Below, in pieces: positions 1-10,789 of a stretch of 64,000 nt of DNA. Source of the DNA: Lunularia cruciata (Eukaryota > Streptophyta > Marchantiopsida > Lunulariales > Lunulariaceae); the NCBI GenBank assembly GCA_948567375.1, contig OX419758.1, positions 28,525,001 through 28,589,000 of the forward strand. The letters run 5' to 3'. The position numbers and the translations under genes are program-made. Position 1 is the stretch's first letter. Each line of letters starts with the position of its first letter. The notes beneath the pieces were generated by a model. That model searched no databases, was not told the origin of the DNA, and was given only the letters and a program-made list of their open reading frames with translations.

Positions 1-1757
1 GAGTCCGACAAGCTTTCAGGGAAGCTTGCACGATGGGCTCTGATTTTACAAGAGTATGATTTCACGGTTGTTCACAGACCTAGAGTGGTGAACCGTGATG
101 CAGATGGGTTGAGTAGAAACCCATGTCCCAGCCAGCAGGATCAGACCAGAGCACGTTGGCATGGTGAGACAGATGAGGAGATGGTGCCAGGTTGGCATGC
201 ATCGGCCTTTCTGTGTATATTTGCAGAGACTTTGGTGGTATCTCTCTCAGCGCATACAGGAGGAGTTATTGAGGTCACAGATCCAAAGAGTGAAGATATT
301 GGTACAGTTCAGCGAGACATTCATGATGATGTCTTAGTGATGGACTATCTTTGCACTGGTGTTGTGGGTGGCACAGTTGGGGCCAAGGAGAGATACCGTG
401 TTCTTTAGCGAGCCAGATGGTTCAGATTAGAGGGGAGACACCTTTTGCATGTATAGGAGGATGGTAGAGTGCGAGTAGTACCACTTCCATCACAGAGACC
501 ACAGTTGGTCCATCATGCTCATGAGGAGCTAGGACATTTTGGAGTAAAGTGTACATATAGCTTACTCCAGAGTCATTATTGGTGGCGCGGTATGCAGACC
601 AAGGTACAGCAGTTTGTTGCCAGATGTGTGGTTTGTGACCGAGTTAGAGCATCATTCAATGCTCCTACGCCACAGTTACACCCATTACTTATCATGGGAT
701 TGGGTTATCGTTGGAGTTTGGACTTTGCCGGACCTTTACCGCTGACTGTGAGACATCATCGGTATGTTTTGGTGATGGTGGAGCACTTCTCCAAGTGGAT
801 TGAGTTGGTGGCACTTCCTGACAAGTCTAGTGAAGGGACAGCTTACTCGTTCCTAGATCGAGTTCTTAGTCATTTTGGTGCACCAGCTGAGGTTTTGACT
901 GATCAGGGTACAGAGTTCTTGGGAGAGTTTTAGGTCTTGTATGACAAGGCTTTGATTGATCATCGTACTACATCCTGAGATCACCCTGAGGCAGATGGCT
1001 TAGCAGAGAGAGTGGTTCAGATGGTGAAGAGAGGATTGCAAAAGTATGGTTTGCAGAGAGCCACTTGGGAGATTGGGATCTCCAGTTACCTTGGTTGGCC
1101 ATGGGCTATCGGTTCAGCCGGCAAGCCTCCTTAGCATCCTTCTCTCCATACTTTCTACTCTATGGACAAGATCCAGATTTACCTACAGCCATTCGTCAAG
1201 ATGCTACTGTAGTTTTGGACTTGGATGACCCCGATGTATGGATGAGCGCATGTTCTCAGCGGGCAGAGATCTTTCGGAGAGTGATGCCGATGGCCTTTGA
1301 GAACTTGGCGATTGCTCAGCATAGAGATACTTTACGCTATGCTACCATTCGAGGAGGAGTTTATAGACCCTCGATCCGTCGATTTTATCCAGGTGACTAT
1401 GTATATCTACAACAGACAGCACCGACGACACTTGATGTTTCTACAGGCCGCACTATCTTGAGAGTGCGCGAGGTTTTGCCATCTGGAGTCCTTGTGTTAG
1501 AAGGACGTGATGGTGTTGTTTGGAAGGATCATGTGCGCAATTGTGCACCATGCCACCTTCCAAACATTGATGGTACTATGGACCCAAGCTTGGCACTTGT
1601 ACGTGCAGGCTTGAGGTGTATGTTATGTGGCTCTTATGGTGGAGCTGCTACTATGTTAGTGTGTGATAGCTGTTTGAGAGGATGGCATATGGCATGTATG
1701 ACTCCTCCCCTCATGGTGGTTCCTCAGGGACAGTGGTTATGTCCTAGATATACTTGA
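1..1757 (+). pseudogene. Family A Ty3/gypsy pol remnant: RNase H end, integrase, terminal PHD-like finger
   Basis: The window opens inside the RNase H tail (LARWALILQEYDF, then HRPRVVNRDADGLSRNP), a hallmark of Ty3/gypsy pol. An H2C2 zinc-binding module follows (HAHEELGHFG, then CVVC near 535-640), and then the integrase core with Asp in LDFAGP, Asp in LTDQGTEF and Glu in LAERVVQ. The frame is broken by TAG at 931, TGA at 976 and a frame change between about 1065 and 1100, so it is a dead copy. The last open segment (1065-1757) carries the integrase C-terminus and ends in C-x2-C, C-x2-C, H-x2-C and W-x-CP spacing, as in a PHD finger. The final zinc ligand expected after CP is Tyr (codon TAT, one transition from Cys TGT). 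Most plant gypsy integrases end in a chromodomain or nothing, so this tail is unusual. Lineage is inferred. Confidence 0.85.
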
Positions 1758-1915
1758 CCTATAGCTAGTTTATTCTTTATATGGTATAGATTGCAGACAG
1801 GCGACTAACGATGGGGCTCCATAGCACCCGGCCTCTTGATCTTTGCCCATTACAGGGTATACCATATACTTAGAGTAGATGGCTATCTGGAGTTAGAAGG
1901 ACCTAACCGCCAGCT

Positions 1916-1926
1916 AGGGGGGCGAT
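1916..1926 (+). other. Polypurine tract of family A
   Basis: A run of six G after CTA (AGGGGGGCGAT) lies directly before the TGTGGC start of the LTR and about 160 bp after the pol stop, the expected place for the plus-strand primer. Bases 1758-1915 between the pol stop and this tract hold no other feature I can see. Confidence 0.7.
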
Positions 1927-2354
1927 TGTGGCACTTTAGAGTCTATGTATGACTTATGTGTGAGTTGTGCTTTTATAGTGTATGATGTTGACAATGATGT
2001 TTGTTGTGTAGCGATGTATATACGCACGATAGTTGTCACGCCATTTGTAGTTCCGCATCTAGATGCTCGGACACTGGAGTTCCAGTGATGGTAGTTAGAG
2101 TTATTCTAGCAGTTTCTCAAGGACTACTTTCCGATGGTTAGATTTCGTGTTCGGGGTACTGACTTCACGGTGGGGCCCACCGTCACTTTGCACTGTTTGC
2201 ACCGTCGAGTGTGCCGTCAGCGGGACCGTTAGGGTTTCAGGGCTAGCTTGAGTCCAGGGAGTATAGTTTCAAAGTGAGCTCCAGAGAGCTCACTTCTCTG
2301 ATGTTGAGCCTTTGAGTTCCTGGCTATGGTGGACAGAGGCCGGTGAGCATCACC
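1927..2354 (+). repeat. 3' LTR of family A element
   Basis: The repeat starts TGTGGCACTTTAGAG right after the polypurine tract and runs 428 bp until the same start sequence recurs at 2355. It ends CATCA followed by CC. The complete 5' partner lies outside the window, so LTR identity rests on position, the TG start and the recurrence. Confidence 0.65.
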
Positions 2355-2454
2355 TGTGGCACTTTAGAGTCTATGTATGACTTATGTGTGAGTTGTGCTT
2401 TTATAGTGTATGATGTTGACAGCGATGTATGTTGTGTAGCGATGTATATACGCA
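2355..2454 (+). repeat. Second, truncated family A LTR start in direct tandem
   Basis: The first 100 bp of the LTR at 1927 recur here with about three mismatches, offset by 428 bp. Similarity stops at TATATACGCA. The copy abuts a minus-strand RT/RNase H fragment, so this is a rearranged LTR-LTR junction or an internal duplication, not a normal element end. Confidence 0.75.
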
Positions 2455-3480
2455 TGACAACTTTGTCTTTGCTGAATTGTTGAAGAAACTAGCATAGGCC
2501 ACCACAAACTCCTTCTCCTCATCATCATGTTGGGTAAGCATTGCACCAAGCCCCAACATACTCCAATCAATATGAATCTAAAATGGTCATCCTCTAATCA
2601 GTCTCCTCAAAATAAGGGCAAATATCAACCTCTCCTTGAGCTCTACAAAAGTTCTCTCTTGCTTGTCTCCCCGACACCACTCTTGTGTAAGCTTGGTCAG
2701 CTTTGTCAAGGCCTTGGCAATGATACTAAATCCTCTAACATAACAATGATAGAAGTTTGCCAACCCAAGGAATGCTCACAATCTACTCAAATCTATAGGC
2801 CAAGGAAGACACACAATAGCCTCCACCTTGGTCTATTGAACACCAAGTCCTCTAGGGTAGATAGTGTGACCCAAATGCTTGACTTGCTCATGGAAGAATC
2901 TACACTTCCCAAGATGTAATTTGAGTCTATCAGATCTCAACTCCTCTAATATCTCCAACAAATATCTCTCATGCTCCTCCACAGTAGTGCTATAGAACAA
3001 AATGTCATCAATATAACACTAAGTAAAATCCAATCCAGCTAGGATCTTGTCCATGACCCTCTTAAACTTGGTAGGAGCATTCTTTAACCCAAATAGTAAC
3101 AACTTCTATTGATATAACACATCCTTACCCTAAGGATCAATAGCCTAAAATGCTATATTGGACCTATCTTCCTCCTTGATTGGCAATTGATGATATCTTG
3201 CTTGACGATCCATAGTGTTGATGACCTTTACATGCCCAATCACATCAAAGATCTCTTCTAGTGTAAACATGATATACTAATCACCCTAGTCTATTGGTTT
3301 ATAGGATGGTAATCTCTACACATCTACTTATATGTGTAGTTGCTATGCATATCCTTCTTGATTGGCATCATTGTAGTTAATGCACACTCTCCATGTGAAA
3401 TCTCCACCAAACCAGCCTCAAAAAGGTCTCTACTCTAGCTCTGAATCAATGTTCTTTCCATATCACTATATTGATAGGGA
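2455..3480 (-). pseudogene. Family A-like reverse transcriptase/RNase H fragment
   Basis: On the minus strand, degenerate frames spell the gypsy reverse transcriptase in order from high to low coordinate: a PIKKDMHSNY-type segment, MCRDYHPIN, an MDRQARYHQLPI segment and the catalytic YIDD at 3004-3015. Then come EEHERYL, LHLGKCRFF, KHLGHTI and the first RNase H strand (DWSMLGLGAMLTQ, FVVAYAS) near 2460-2560. Several stops interrupt it. The style of the RNase H part matches the family A pol at the window start, so it is probably the same family in opposite orientation; this is inference. It is joined directly to the truncated LTR at 2454, which is not the natural order, so a deletion or rearrangement lies at about 2455. 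Confidence 0.8.
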
Positions 3481-4889
3481 CATCAAAAAACTAGTGTATT
3501 GCTAGGCAGCTCAATCTCAATACCATGTCCTCTTAGAGCATCAAAATCCTTCATACTAAAGGCAAAACAACTTATGTAGCTCCTCAAGAACATTCAAACT
3601 CTTTGTCTTTCCCCTCTTATAAGCTTGGGTACCAGATTTGGCTCCCAAGTATCCTTTATAACTAATGTAGGAGTAGAAGACATATTGATTGGCTACTACT
3701 TGGCCCTTAGAAGCAATAGTATCATGCCTCCAACCACTAGAGGTCCCAACCTCTATGTGAAAAACTCCTTCCACTCTGATTGCAAGCTCTATACATCCTT
3801 TAGCAACATCCTAAGTAGACCAAGGGTGTAATCCAAGTAGACCACACTCACTTGGATGGACTCCAAGTAGACCACTCTCCTTATTAGCTATTGATTGTGT
3901 CCCAAGAATACCTTGTCTACTTGGTCCATCGCCCCTAGCATGTGCTTGAGTCATCCCAATAAGCATAGAGCTCACAAGTGTCCAAGTTGTGATGCCTATC
4001 AAGCACATCTTATGTTGCTCTACCAAGCCAAGGCTCACAATCTATGTCAAATAGTTCAAGTCCATAGCATGACCTAACACCTAATGCATGGATGCCTCTA
4101 ACATTACGAGAATAGGAGTAATACCATTGCAAAACCTATTTCCCCCTCTCTCTCTCATCGGCATTGAGCTCCACCAATTGTTATAACTGCGAGTCCCAAA
4201 TAAGTCCAAGACCTCCCTCTCAAAAAGCATGGGAGCCTAAGAAACTCATAAGTGTGGGAAAAGTGGCTTAAGGCTGTCCAACTAGGTTCATCACTGCCAT
4301 AGGTGATCTATCAACCACTACCACCGCTTGAGACTAATGCCAACATCCAAGATTTCATCAATAGTGAGGTGGTCTAGTCGTTGAATCGCATCATAAGCAC
4401 ATTGTAGAACCTCTCTAGTTAAGAGATTTGTCCACCAAAGACAAAGATGATGAGCCCATGATCCTACTGTAGCTGCATCTACCAACATGGTAGGTTCCAT
4501 CCAAGAATGGACCTAATGTGTACTTGCCACCACCCTAATACCCATCAAAAAGATGTTCTCCAAAATCTAAGCTAGAGAAATGGACTGATGAACCTAGAGA
4601 TGTTGTAACATATATAATATCTCCCAAAACAAACAAGAATGGAGATCCTAAAGACCCCGAACTTGGCTAGCACATGTATGTCCTTGACATGGCCATCCAA
4701 AAATCACCAAATGAATGGGATTATATCTCTCCAGATCCTACACCCCCAACAAGGAAATGTTTGCAAGTAGGGTCTTTCAATAACCCTTGATTGTTGATAT
4801 TGGTAGTAGGCCAAGTGTGCCACACAATGTAGAGTGACTCACCTAGAAGTCTCATCTATCTCTTCATACAAGTACCTCTATACTTGTAT
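3481..4889. other. Unresolved repeat-derived stretch
   Basis: About 1.4 kb without a recognisable gene. Short minus-strand frames (3556-3774, 4318-4500) are open but match nothing I know. By position this could be the decayed protease/gag part of the minus-strand element at 2455-3480, but no zinc knuckle or DSG/DTG motif is visible. Confidence 0.35.
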
Positions 4890-5339
4890 ACTTGTCAATA
4901 GTACTATAGCTAGTCCAATGTTAATCAAATAAAGTCAAAAAGCTAAAAGAATATCCATAATAATTGGAATATTCTTCTAAGCATATGGTCTTTGTCTTGA
5001 CACAACCACTAAGTCAAGGATTCCTTCATATGGGCTCTCCTTGGACTATATAAGAATCCAAAACAAAAAGGCTTGTGGGTCCAAGAGTTCTCAACTCTTT
5101 CTTCAAAGCCAAACACCTAGGAATAAGACCAAGTCAATATAGTAGAATCCAAAATAGTGGTGCTCATCTTTTCCATTTCCTCTAAAGTAAGGTCTCCTCT
5201 ATCTTAGCTATGAATAACTTTAGCTAATCATAACTAATGTAGAACCATCCTTTATCTCTATATAAATAATATTTTCCAATTACTTATAATACCAAACTAA
5301 ATATCACAATAGCACATACATGCACAGATGGGTGTTATG
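4890..5339 (-). repeat. Family B LTR fragment
   Basis: Matches the family B LTR in reverse orientation. Shared blocks include the segment around AAGGATTCCTTCATATG, the CACCTAGGAATAA segment and the final GGGTGTTA (reverse of TAACACCC). The low-coordinate end is truncated near 4890. The tract just above 5339 reads as a degenerate polypurine tract in minus orientation. Confidence 0.75.
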
Positions 5340-5524
5340 TTTACCCTCTAATTAAGATTTCACTTTGTCCTCAAAGTGAAGGTCTCTCTACCTTCTATAA
5401 TACATCATCAACTTATCATGGTTAAACTTATCAAAGTATCTTCCTCCCAACTCCTCGAGATCAGAACTGTAATTTCTCCACACCTTCTCCACTATGAAAG
5501 GTGCAAAGTACTTAGGCAAAAACT
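5340..5524 (-). pseudogene. Family B integrase C-terminus fragment
   Basis: The minus-strand reading contains LPKYFAPFIVEKVW, DLEELGGRYFD and NHDKL. This is the same GPF-type integrase tail as the better preserved family B copy at 24403-24708. It lies directly inside the LTR at 4890-5339, in the order expected for a pol 3' end. It stops abruptly at about 5525, where family C sequence begins, so a recombination or deletion junction is there. Confidence 0.75.
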
Positions 5525-6919
5525 TCATGGAGGACAAGGAAGCATTGAAGGCCAAGTTTGAGGATGCAATAAAGATGTATTGTGAAGAGTTTTAGGTGTA
5601 GAGAGCTCAAGATCATACATTAGACCAAGTGTGAGGAGTAGTAGAGAAACTTGGTATGATGTTGAAAGCCAAAGCTAAAGTAATCATAGAAGAAGTATGC
5701 TTGCACAAGTTAAAGTTGTTGCTGCGGGAGATAAGGAAGAGAAAGGGAAAGTGTATGGATCTGAAAAATCTTTTGATTTTCTTGAGAGATAGAGTAGATA
5801 GGAAAATTAGTGAAGTAAGAGACAATGTTTGTCTTGAATTAGATTTAGCAAAATCTGAGTTAGAGAAAATTTGAAGTAGTGTGAAGTTCGGAACCCAAGG
5901 TGAAGTAAGAGATATAGGAGTGCAAGTGACTTTGGATGACTTTTCTAAGATATTAGGAGTGAGTGGGTCGGAAGATAAGAAGATAGTTAGAATGCACATG
6001 AGTTCAATTGCGGTTCAAACTAAAGAAGTGATAGAAATAACAAAAGATATGGAAGTTGGTAAAGCTAAAGTAGAGGAGATGAAGGAAGTTAAATTGGGTT
6101 AGTTGAAGAAGAAGAGGTAGAGATTGGATTGGATTCATAACCAATTTGAGATTTGAATTGATATATATGAAGAGTGGGTTTCTATTTTGGATCTAGAGAT
6201 TGTTAGAGAACAATATATGGTTAAGTAACTATTGAAGTGCTTAGCCTATTTGAAAGAAGAATTTGTAGCATGTTGTTGTTCAATATTTATATTTTTGAAG
6301 TTGAGTAAAGCAAAGTGTTGTAACTCAATGCTTGTCATTTTAGCTTAATTTTGAATATCAATCTTGTATGTGAGTTTGTGAGTATTGGGAGAATTTTGAA
6401 GTGCAAGTTAGATTGTTGGATTTTGCATTCCACAATGTTGATTTCATTCCATGTGTTTGATCTTGAGTGGATAGCAATCAAAGCAATGCCTTGACAAATC
6501 CTTGAGGAATTGTAATGTTGGTAGTATTCTATATTGATGAGTGTAGTATAGGGTTGATGCAAAGTAATTTGGATCAAGGAAGTTGTGCCTTTACTGGAAG
6601 GGTGGAACACAATTTTGAGGCAAGATAGCTTTTTATTGAAGTAGCTTACTTTGAAAGAATTTGAATCATTACAATCAAAGTTGTTTGGAAAGATTTGATG
6701 GTATTGTGATTATGGAGTGTTATTTTGAGATGAGACTGCAAGTCAGTGTTTGTTACTCTCTTTTGGGTGTGGTTTCTACTTGAGAGATTAAAAATGAACT
6801 CAATAAGAACTACATTGTTACATTTTACTTTGTATTTGACTATTTTTGACTTTTATCTATGTGGGAATGAACTTTACTTACTGATTATACACAAAAGTGA
6901 TACTTGCCGGGTTGTCATA
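5525..6919 (+). repeat. 5' LTR (partial) of C1
   Basis: Aligns with the 3' LTR at 10790-12371 over its first ~640 bp and with the solo C LTRs (44530-46407, 16924-18826, 51873-53263) over the rest. Shared blocks include AAGCAATGCCTTGACA and the terminal CCGGGTTGTCA. It contains degenerate frames (5656-5874 and 5881-6102) rich in Lys, Glu and Val that recur in the other C LTRs. It lacks the expected TGTGGTACCC start because of the junction at 5525. Confidence 0.8.
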
Positions 6920-6924
6920 TGATT

Positions 6925-6940
6925 TTTGGTGCCACTACCA
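6925..6940 (+). other. Primer-binding site of C1, tRNA-Asp type (decayed)
   Basis: TTTTGGTGCCACTACC lies about five bases after the LTR end. It differs at few positions from the TTGGCGCCGTTGCC site that plant Tat/Athila elements use with tRNA-Asp. The changes are mostly transitions, as expected for decay of methylated DNA. Confidence 0.7.
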
Positions 6941-8908
6941 TAGATTTAAATCTTGAGAGTGGAAGGATATGAAGCAAATCAGAAATTGGGTGTCCAATAA
7001 ATATGAATGTCTGCATCAAGAGAACAATACAAAGAGAGAGAGTTTGTAAATGAACTTGCATTGTGAAGAAGAAGAATGCCAAAAGAGCCATATCACCTTT
7101 GACAAAGCTGAGAAAGAGGCATTGGACTTGCAACTTCTTCACAAAGTTCAAAAAGCCTTGAAAGACCTTGAGTAGAAGAAATGAGAGACCAGGTGGTGAG
7201 GTTATTTTGCATCTTCAAATCCCAAGAAGAAGAAAGATGCCAACGGACAAACATATTTGCTAAAACCCAATACAATGATTTCCTTAAGAGCTGTCAAGGG
7301 AGCTAGTTTCATAAAAGAATTTATTTGAGAAAAGACAACACAAATTTTGATGGAAGAAGAGTGTTAATATCTTCTTTATACAATTCATTGACTTGTTCAA
7401 AGGGATCTGAAAGAGCCAATTAAAGAAATTGAAACTCTATCTCCAACTCGGGTTGAGATTGATGTACCAATAGAAGATCCATCTATTGACAAAGACCCCA
7501 TCTTGAACTTGGTGAACCCTTGGGCTGAATTTGACATAAAATCACCAGCCAATACCTTGGGTCCATCAAGCCCCACTTTACCATTGCACATTTTTTAGAG
7601 TTTTAGAATGACTTTATTATCCATAACCCAACATGCATATCAAAGGTACAAGGGGATGGAGCAAGATGAAGACCCTGATGAATTCATCAAAGCATTTGAA
7701 GTCATATCCTTTGCCAATAAGGAGCATGACTTTGCTGATCAACTATGATTTTCCCAAGTCTACTCTAAAAGAAAGCTCAGAGCTGGTACACACATGTAAC
7801 CCAAAAGGGATTTAGTCAAATGGACCAGGCAAACTTGCAAAATAGCTTCCGTGAAGTTGATTATGATATGAGTGTCTTTGTAGCACTCAATGATTTGGAC
7901 AAAGGGAAGAAATTGAAGTTGAGGGACTATTCTAAGTGGTTCATGCTATTCTTGAACCGTGTTCCAAAGCAATCCAATGTGGTAGGTTACTCTAATGCCC
8001 AAGCCATTACTTGGCTCCTTGGGGGATTTTCACCAAATATTTGAATCTTTTCCAAGGAGAGGAATGTAACTTCCGTGGATAAGGTACTCAACCATGTTGC
8101 TTGCTATGAGGTGACTCACTCTCATTCTTTTGGAAACCAAAGAAAGGCAAGAAGCCGAGATAAAGCTTGTTTCATGCAAAACATCCTCTTCTTTATAGGA
8201 ACCCTCTACATCTTCTACTTCTTTGGAATCTGAAGAAGACTCAAAACCAAGAAGAATATGAAGGCAGAGAGGAAAGAAACTAGTAACACCCCCAACAAAA
8301 AAAGTAAATAAGACTAAAAATAAGCTGGAGACTCTTCTAAAAGAGTTTGTAGATTTCAAGATCCAAATGATTGGGGCAAAGGACCAAAGAAAGCCTCCTT
8401 CATTTTGACAAGCAAATGTATGGTGCACTACGTATGGCAAATCAAGCCATGCCAACACGGAGTGTTTGACACGTAATGCATTTATAATGCAACAAATTGA
8501 TTGGGTTCCAAGATGGGACCAAGGTGAGGAAGAGGAGGCAATGTACCAGACCCAAGAGGTATAGTCTCAAGGTGAGCACATCATATCAAGGTCTAAGGTA
8601 TGAACCAAGGGAGTACAACAACAATGCTCCCCAACAAAAACCACCAATGGGCGGCTATAATAGGCCTCAAAATGTTGCACCAAGTGCATGCAATAATTGT
8701 GGCTCTATGGGCCATTGGTCTCCAAATTGCCTTGAGCCAAGACATCAGGTTTGGTATGTTCTAATTTGTGGAAATAGTAAAGGATGAGGCCACATTGGAA
8801 GTCAATACCTGCAACCACCAGTGAAATATGTATAGACCCCAATTGAGCATGTTGCATTTCAATTGAGAGGGGATATAAATGTAAATTGTAGAATACTTAA
8901 GGAAGAGC
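6941..8908 (+). pseudogene. C1 gag relic with CCHC zinc knuckle
   Basis: A heavily interrupted plus-strand frame. It includes a leader with alternating charged residues (about 7080-7180), then a capsid-like part (HAYQRYKGMEQDEDPDEFIKAF near 7630-7690). At 8690-8740 it reads CNNCGSMGHWSPNC, a CCHC knuckle (C-x2-C-x4-H-x4-C). A second, damaged knuckle-like stretch occurs near 8420-8465. The knuckle and the position after the primer site identify gag. Stops and shifts throughout rule out a functional product. Confidence 0.7.
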
Positions 8909-9581
8909 TGTAACACCCATTATACATGTGTGTGGTATTGTGATATTTAGCTTGGTATTACAAGTACTTGAGAGATATTATTTATATAGAGATAAAGGAT
9001 GGTTTTACATTAGTCATGATTAGTTAAAGTTAGTCATAGTTAAGATAGAGGGGACCTTACTTTAGAGGAAGTGGAAAAGATGAGCACCACTATTTTGGAT
9101 TCTAATGTGTTGATTTGGTATTATTCCTAGGTGTTAGGCTTTGAAAAAAGAGTTGAGAACTCTTGGGCCCACAAGCCTTTTTGTTTTGGATTCTTCTATA
9201 GTCCAAGGATAGCCCATGTGAAGGAATCCTTGACCTTAGTTGGTTGGGTCAAGATAAGATCACATGGTAAGTGGAATATGCCCATACTTTTTGACTTTAC
9301 TTGACTTTTAGTCTAGTAACTTGAGTTACTCTAGTAATTAGTAACTTTGGTGCATAACTATTTCACAAGTATATAAACTAGGGGTGAGTAGATACTCATC
9401 ATCCTTTCATTTGCAACTATCTCTCTCTCATTGAGTTCTCTAGTGAGCAATGTCTTGAGTCTTGGAGTGTTAGCTTTGGAGGAGTATGATAGAGTTGGGG
9501 TTCCTTGCTTTCTTGGTCCATGATGCGCTACCATAATAGCCATTAGAGGCTCATCCTAAGTGAGAGATAGGCCAGCTCACA
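8909..9581 (+). repeat. Solo family B LTR inserted in C1
   Basis: Starts TGTAACACCCAT and ends GGCCAGCTCACA, matching the family B LTRs at 24757-25447 and 20580-21268. No family B coding sequence adjoins it. The flanking five bases (AGAGC and ATACC) match at only three positions, so a clean target-site duplication is not seen. The missing RT region of C1 may have been lost with this event. Confidence 0.8.
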
Positions 9582-10778
9582 ATACCAACTAAAAAATAAC
9601 ATTTTATCTAAGTGAATGAAGATGAAGTACTTCAAAGATGCTAAGAAGCATTCAAAGTTGGAGGAGTAATTGAATCCTTACACTCAGAAGCATTCGGATG
9701 ACATGATGCCTTGAAGAATATTGTAAAGAAGATTCTTTCATTGGGGTACTAGTGGCCTACAATATATAAGGACACTCATACCCATATTCAAAGTTGTGAT
9801 GCTTGTCAAAGAACAAGAAAGCCAAAAACTACTTCCCAGTGGCCTTTGAGACCAATTTTACCATTGGCCCCATTTAAGAAATGGGGAATTGATTTTGTGT
9901 GTCCAATTCAACCAATGACCCAGTTCACAAGGAAGTGGTACATCTTGGTGTGCACCAATTATGCAACCAAGATGGTTGAAGCCAAGGCAACTCAAAGAGA
10001 TGATGCAAAAACAATCACAATCTTTTTCTTTTGAAACATCATTTCATGTTATAAATGTCTTCTAAGATTGGTTAGTGATTAGTGGACCCATTTTTTGAAC
10101 TCCATGGTGGAAGCATTAACCAAGCACTTCAAGATTAAACTTTGAAAGACAACTCCTTACAACCCAAAGATAAATGGACTAATGGAGAAGGCCAATGGAT
10201 TGTTGCCTAAAATTTTGAACAAGGTGATGGTCAATTATACCTACAATGGGGACACAAAGTTACCTGTGGGCATATCAAATGACTGAAAAGATTACCACCA
10301 AAAAAACTCTAAAGTTCTTGACATATGGCTTGCATCCCATACTACCAATTGATTTGAAGTAACATCATATTGGATCCTTTGTGAGGAATGATTGTCGGAG
10401 GAAGAAAGTCAAGATCTTTGGATCCATCAATTGATAAGGTTAGAAAAGAAAAGAGATGATGCAATATAAACCATGAAAGAAGTACAAGAGCAATGGAAAG
10501 TCAGGCATAATAAGCTAATTAAGCCTATTGCTATTTAGGAGAGCAATATGGTGTTGTTATATGATAATTTCCAAATAAATTTTCCAAGCAAGCTACACTT
10601 AAGGTGGATAGGGCCATACCATGCAATGCACATTTATGACAATGGCTCTATTCCTTTTAGAGACCTAGAAGGCAATCTCTTTGCCACTCAATTGAACGGA
10701 GTTAAAAAGTATTGGACCATGGACTCCGACTTGTACAAAGACCCCAAAGTCAATGTTAATAGGGACACACACATTTGA
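9582..10778 (+). pseudogene. C1 integrase relic
   Basis: Begins with a damaged H2C2 part (near 9740-9830, SCDACQRTRKPK in one frame). The core then reads WGIDFVCPI, KMVEAKATQRDDA and a SD-WTHFLN segment, all typical of plant gypsy integrase. The C-terminal part (10548-10778) is open and contains LLYDN, KLHLRWIGPYHAM and GNLFATQLNG, the GPY/F-type module. It ends THI-stop just before the polypurine tract. Several stops and frame changes break the core. Confidence 0.8.
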
Positions 10779-10789
10779 GGGAGGGAGTA
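10777..10789 (+). other. Polypurine tract of C1
   Basis: GAGGGAGGGAGTA directly precedes the TGTGGTACCC LTR start and begins at the integrase stop codon. Confidence 0.8.

Noticed and set aside
4318-4500. 60-codon minus-strand frame as a gag domain
   Set aside because: No zinc knuckle or gag signature can be seen; position alone is not enough.
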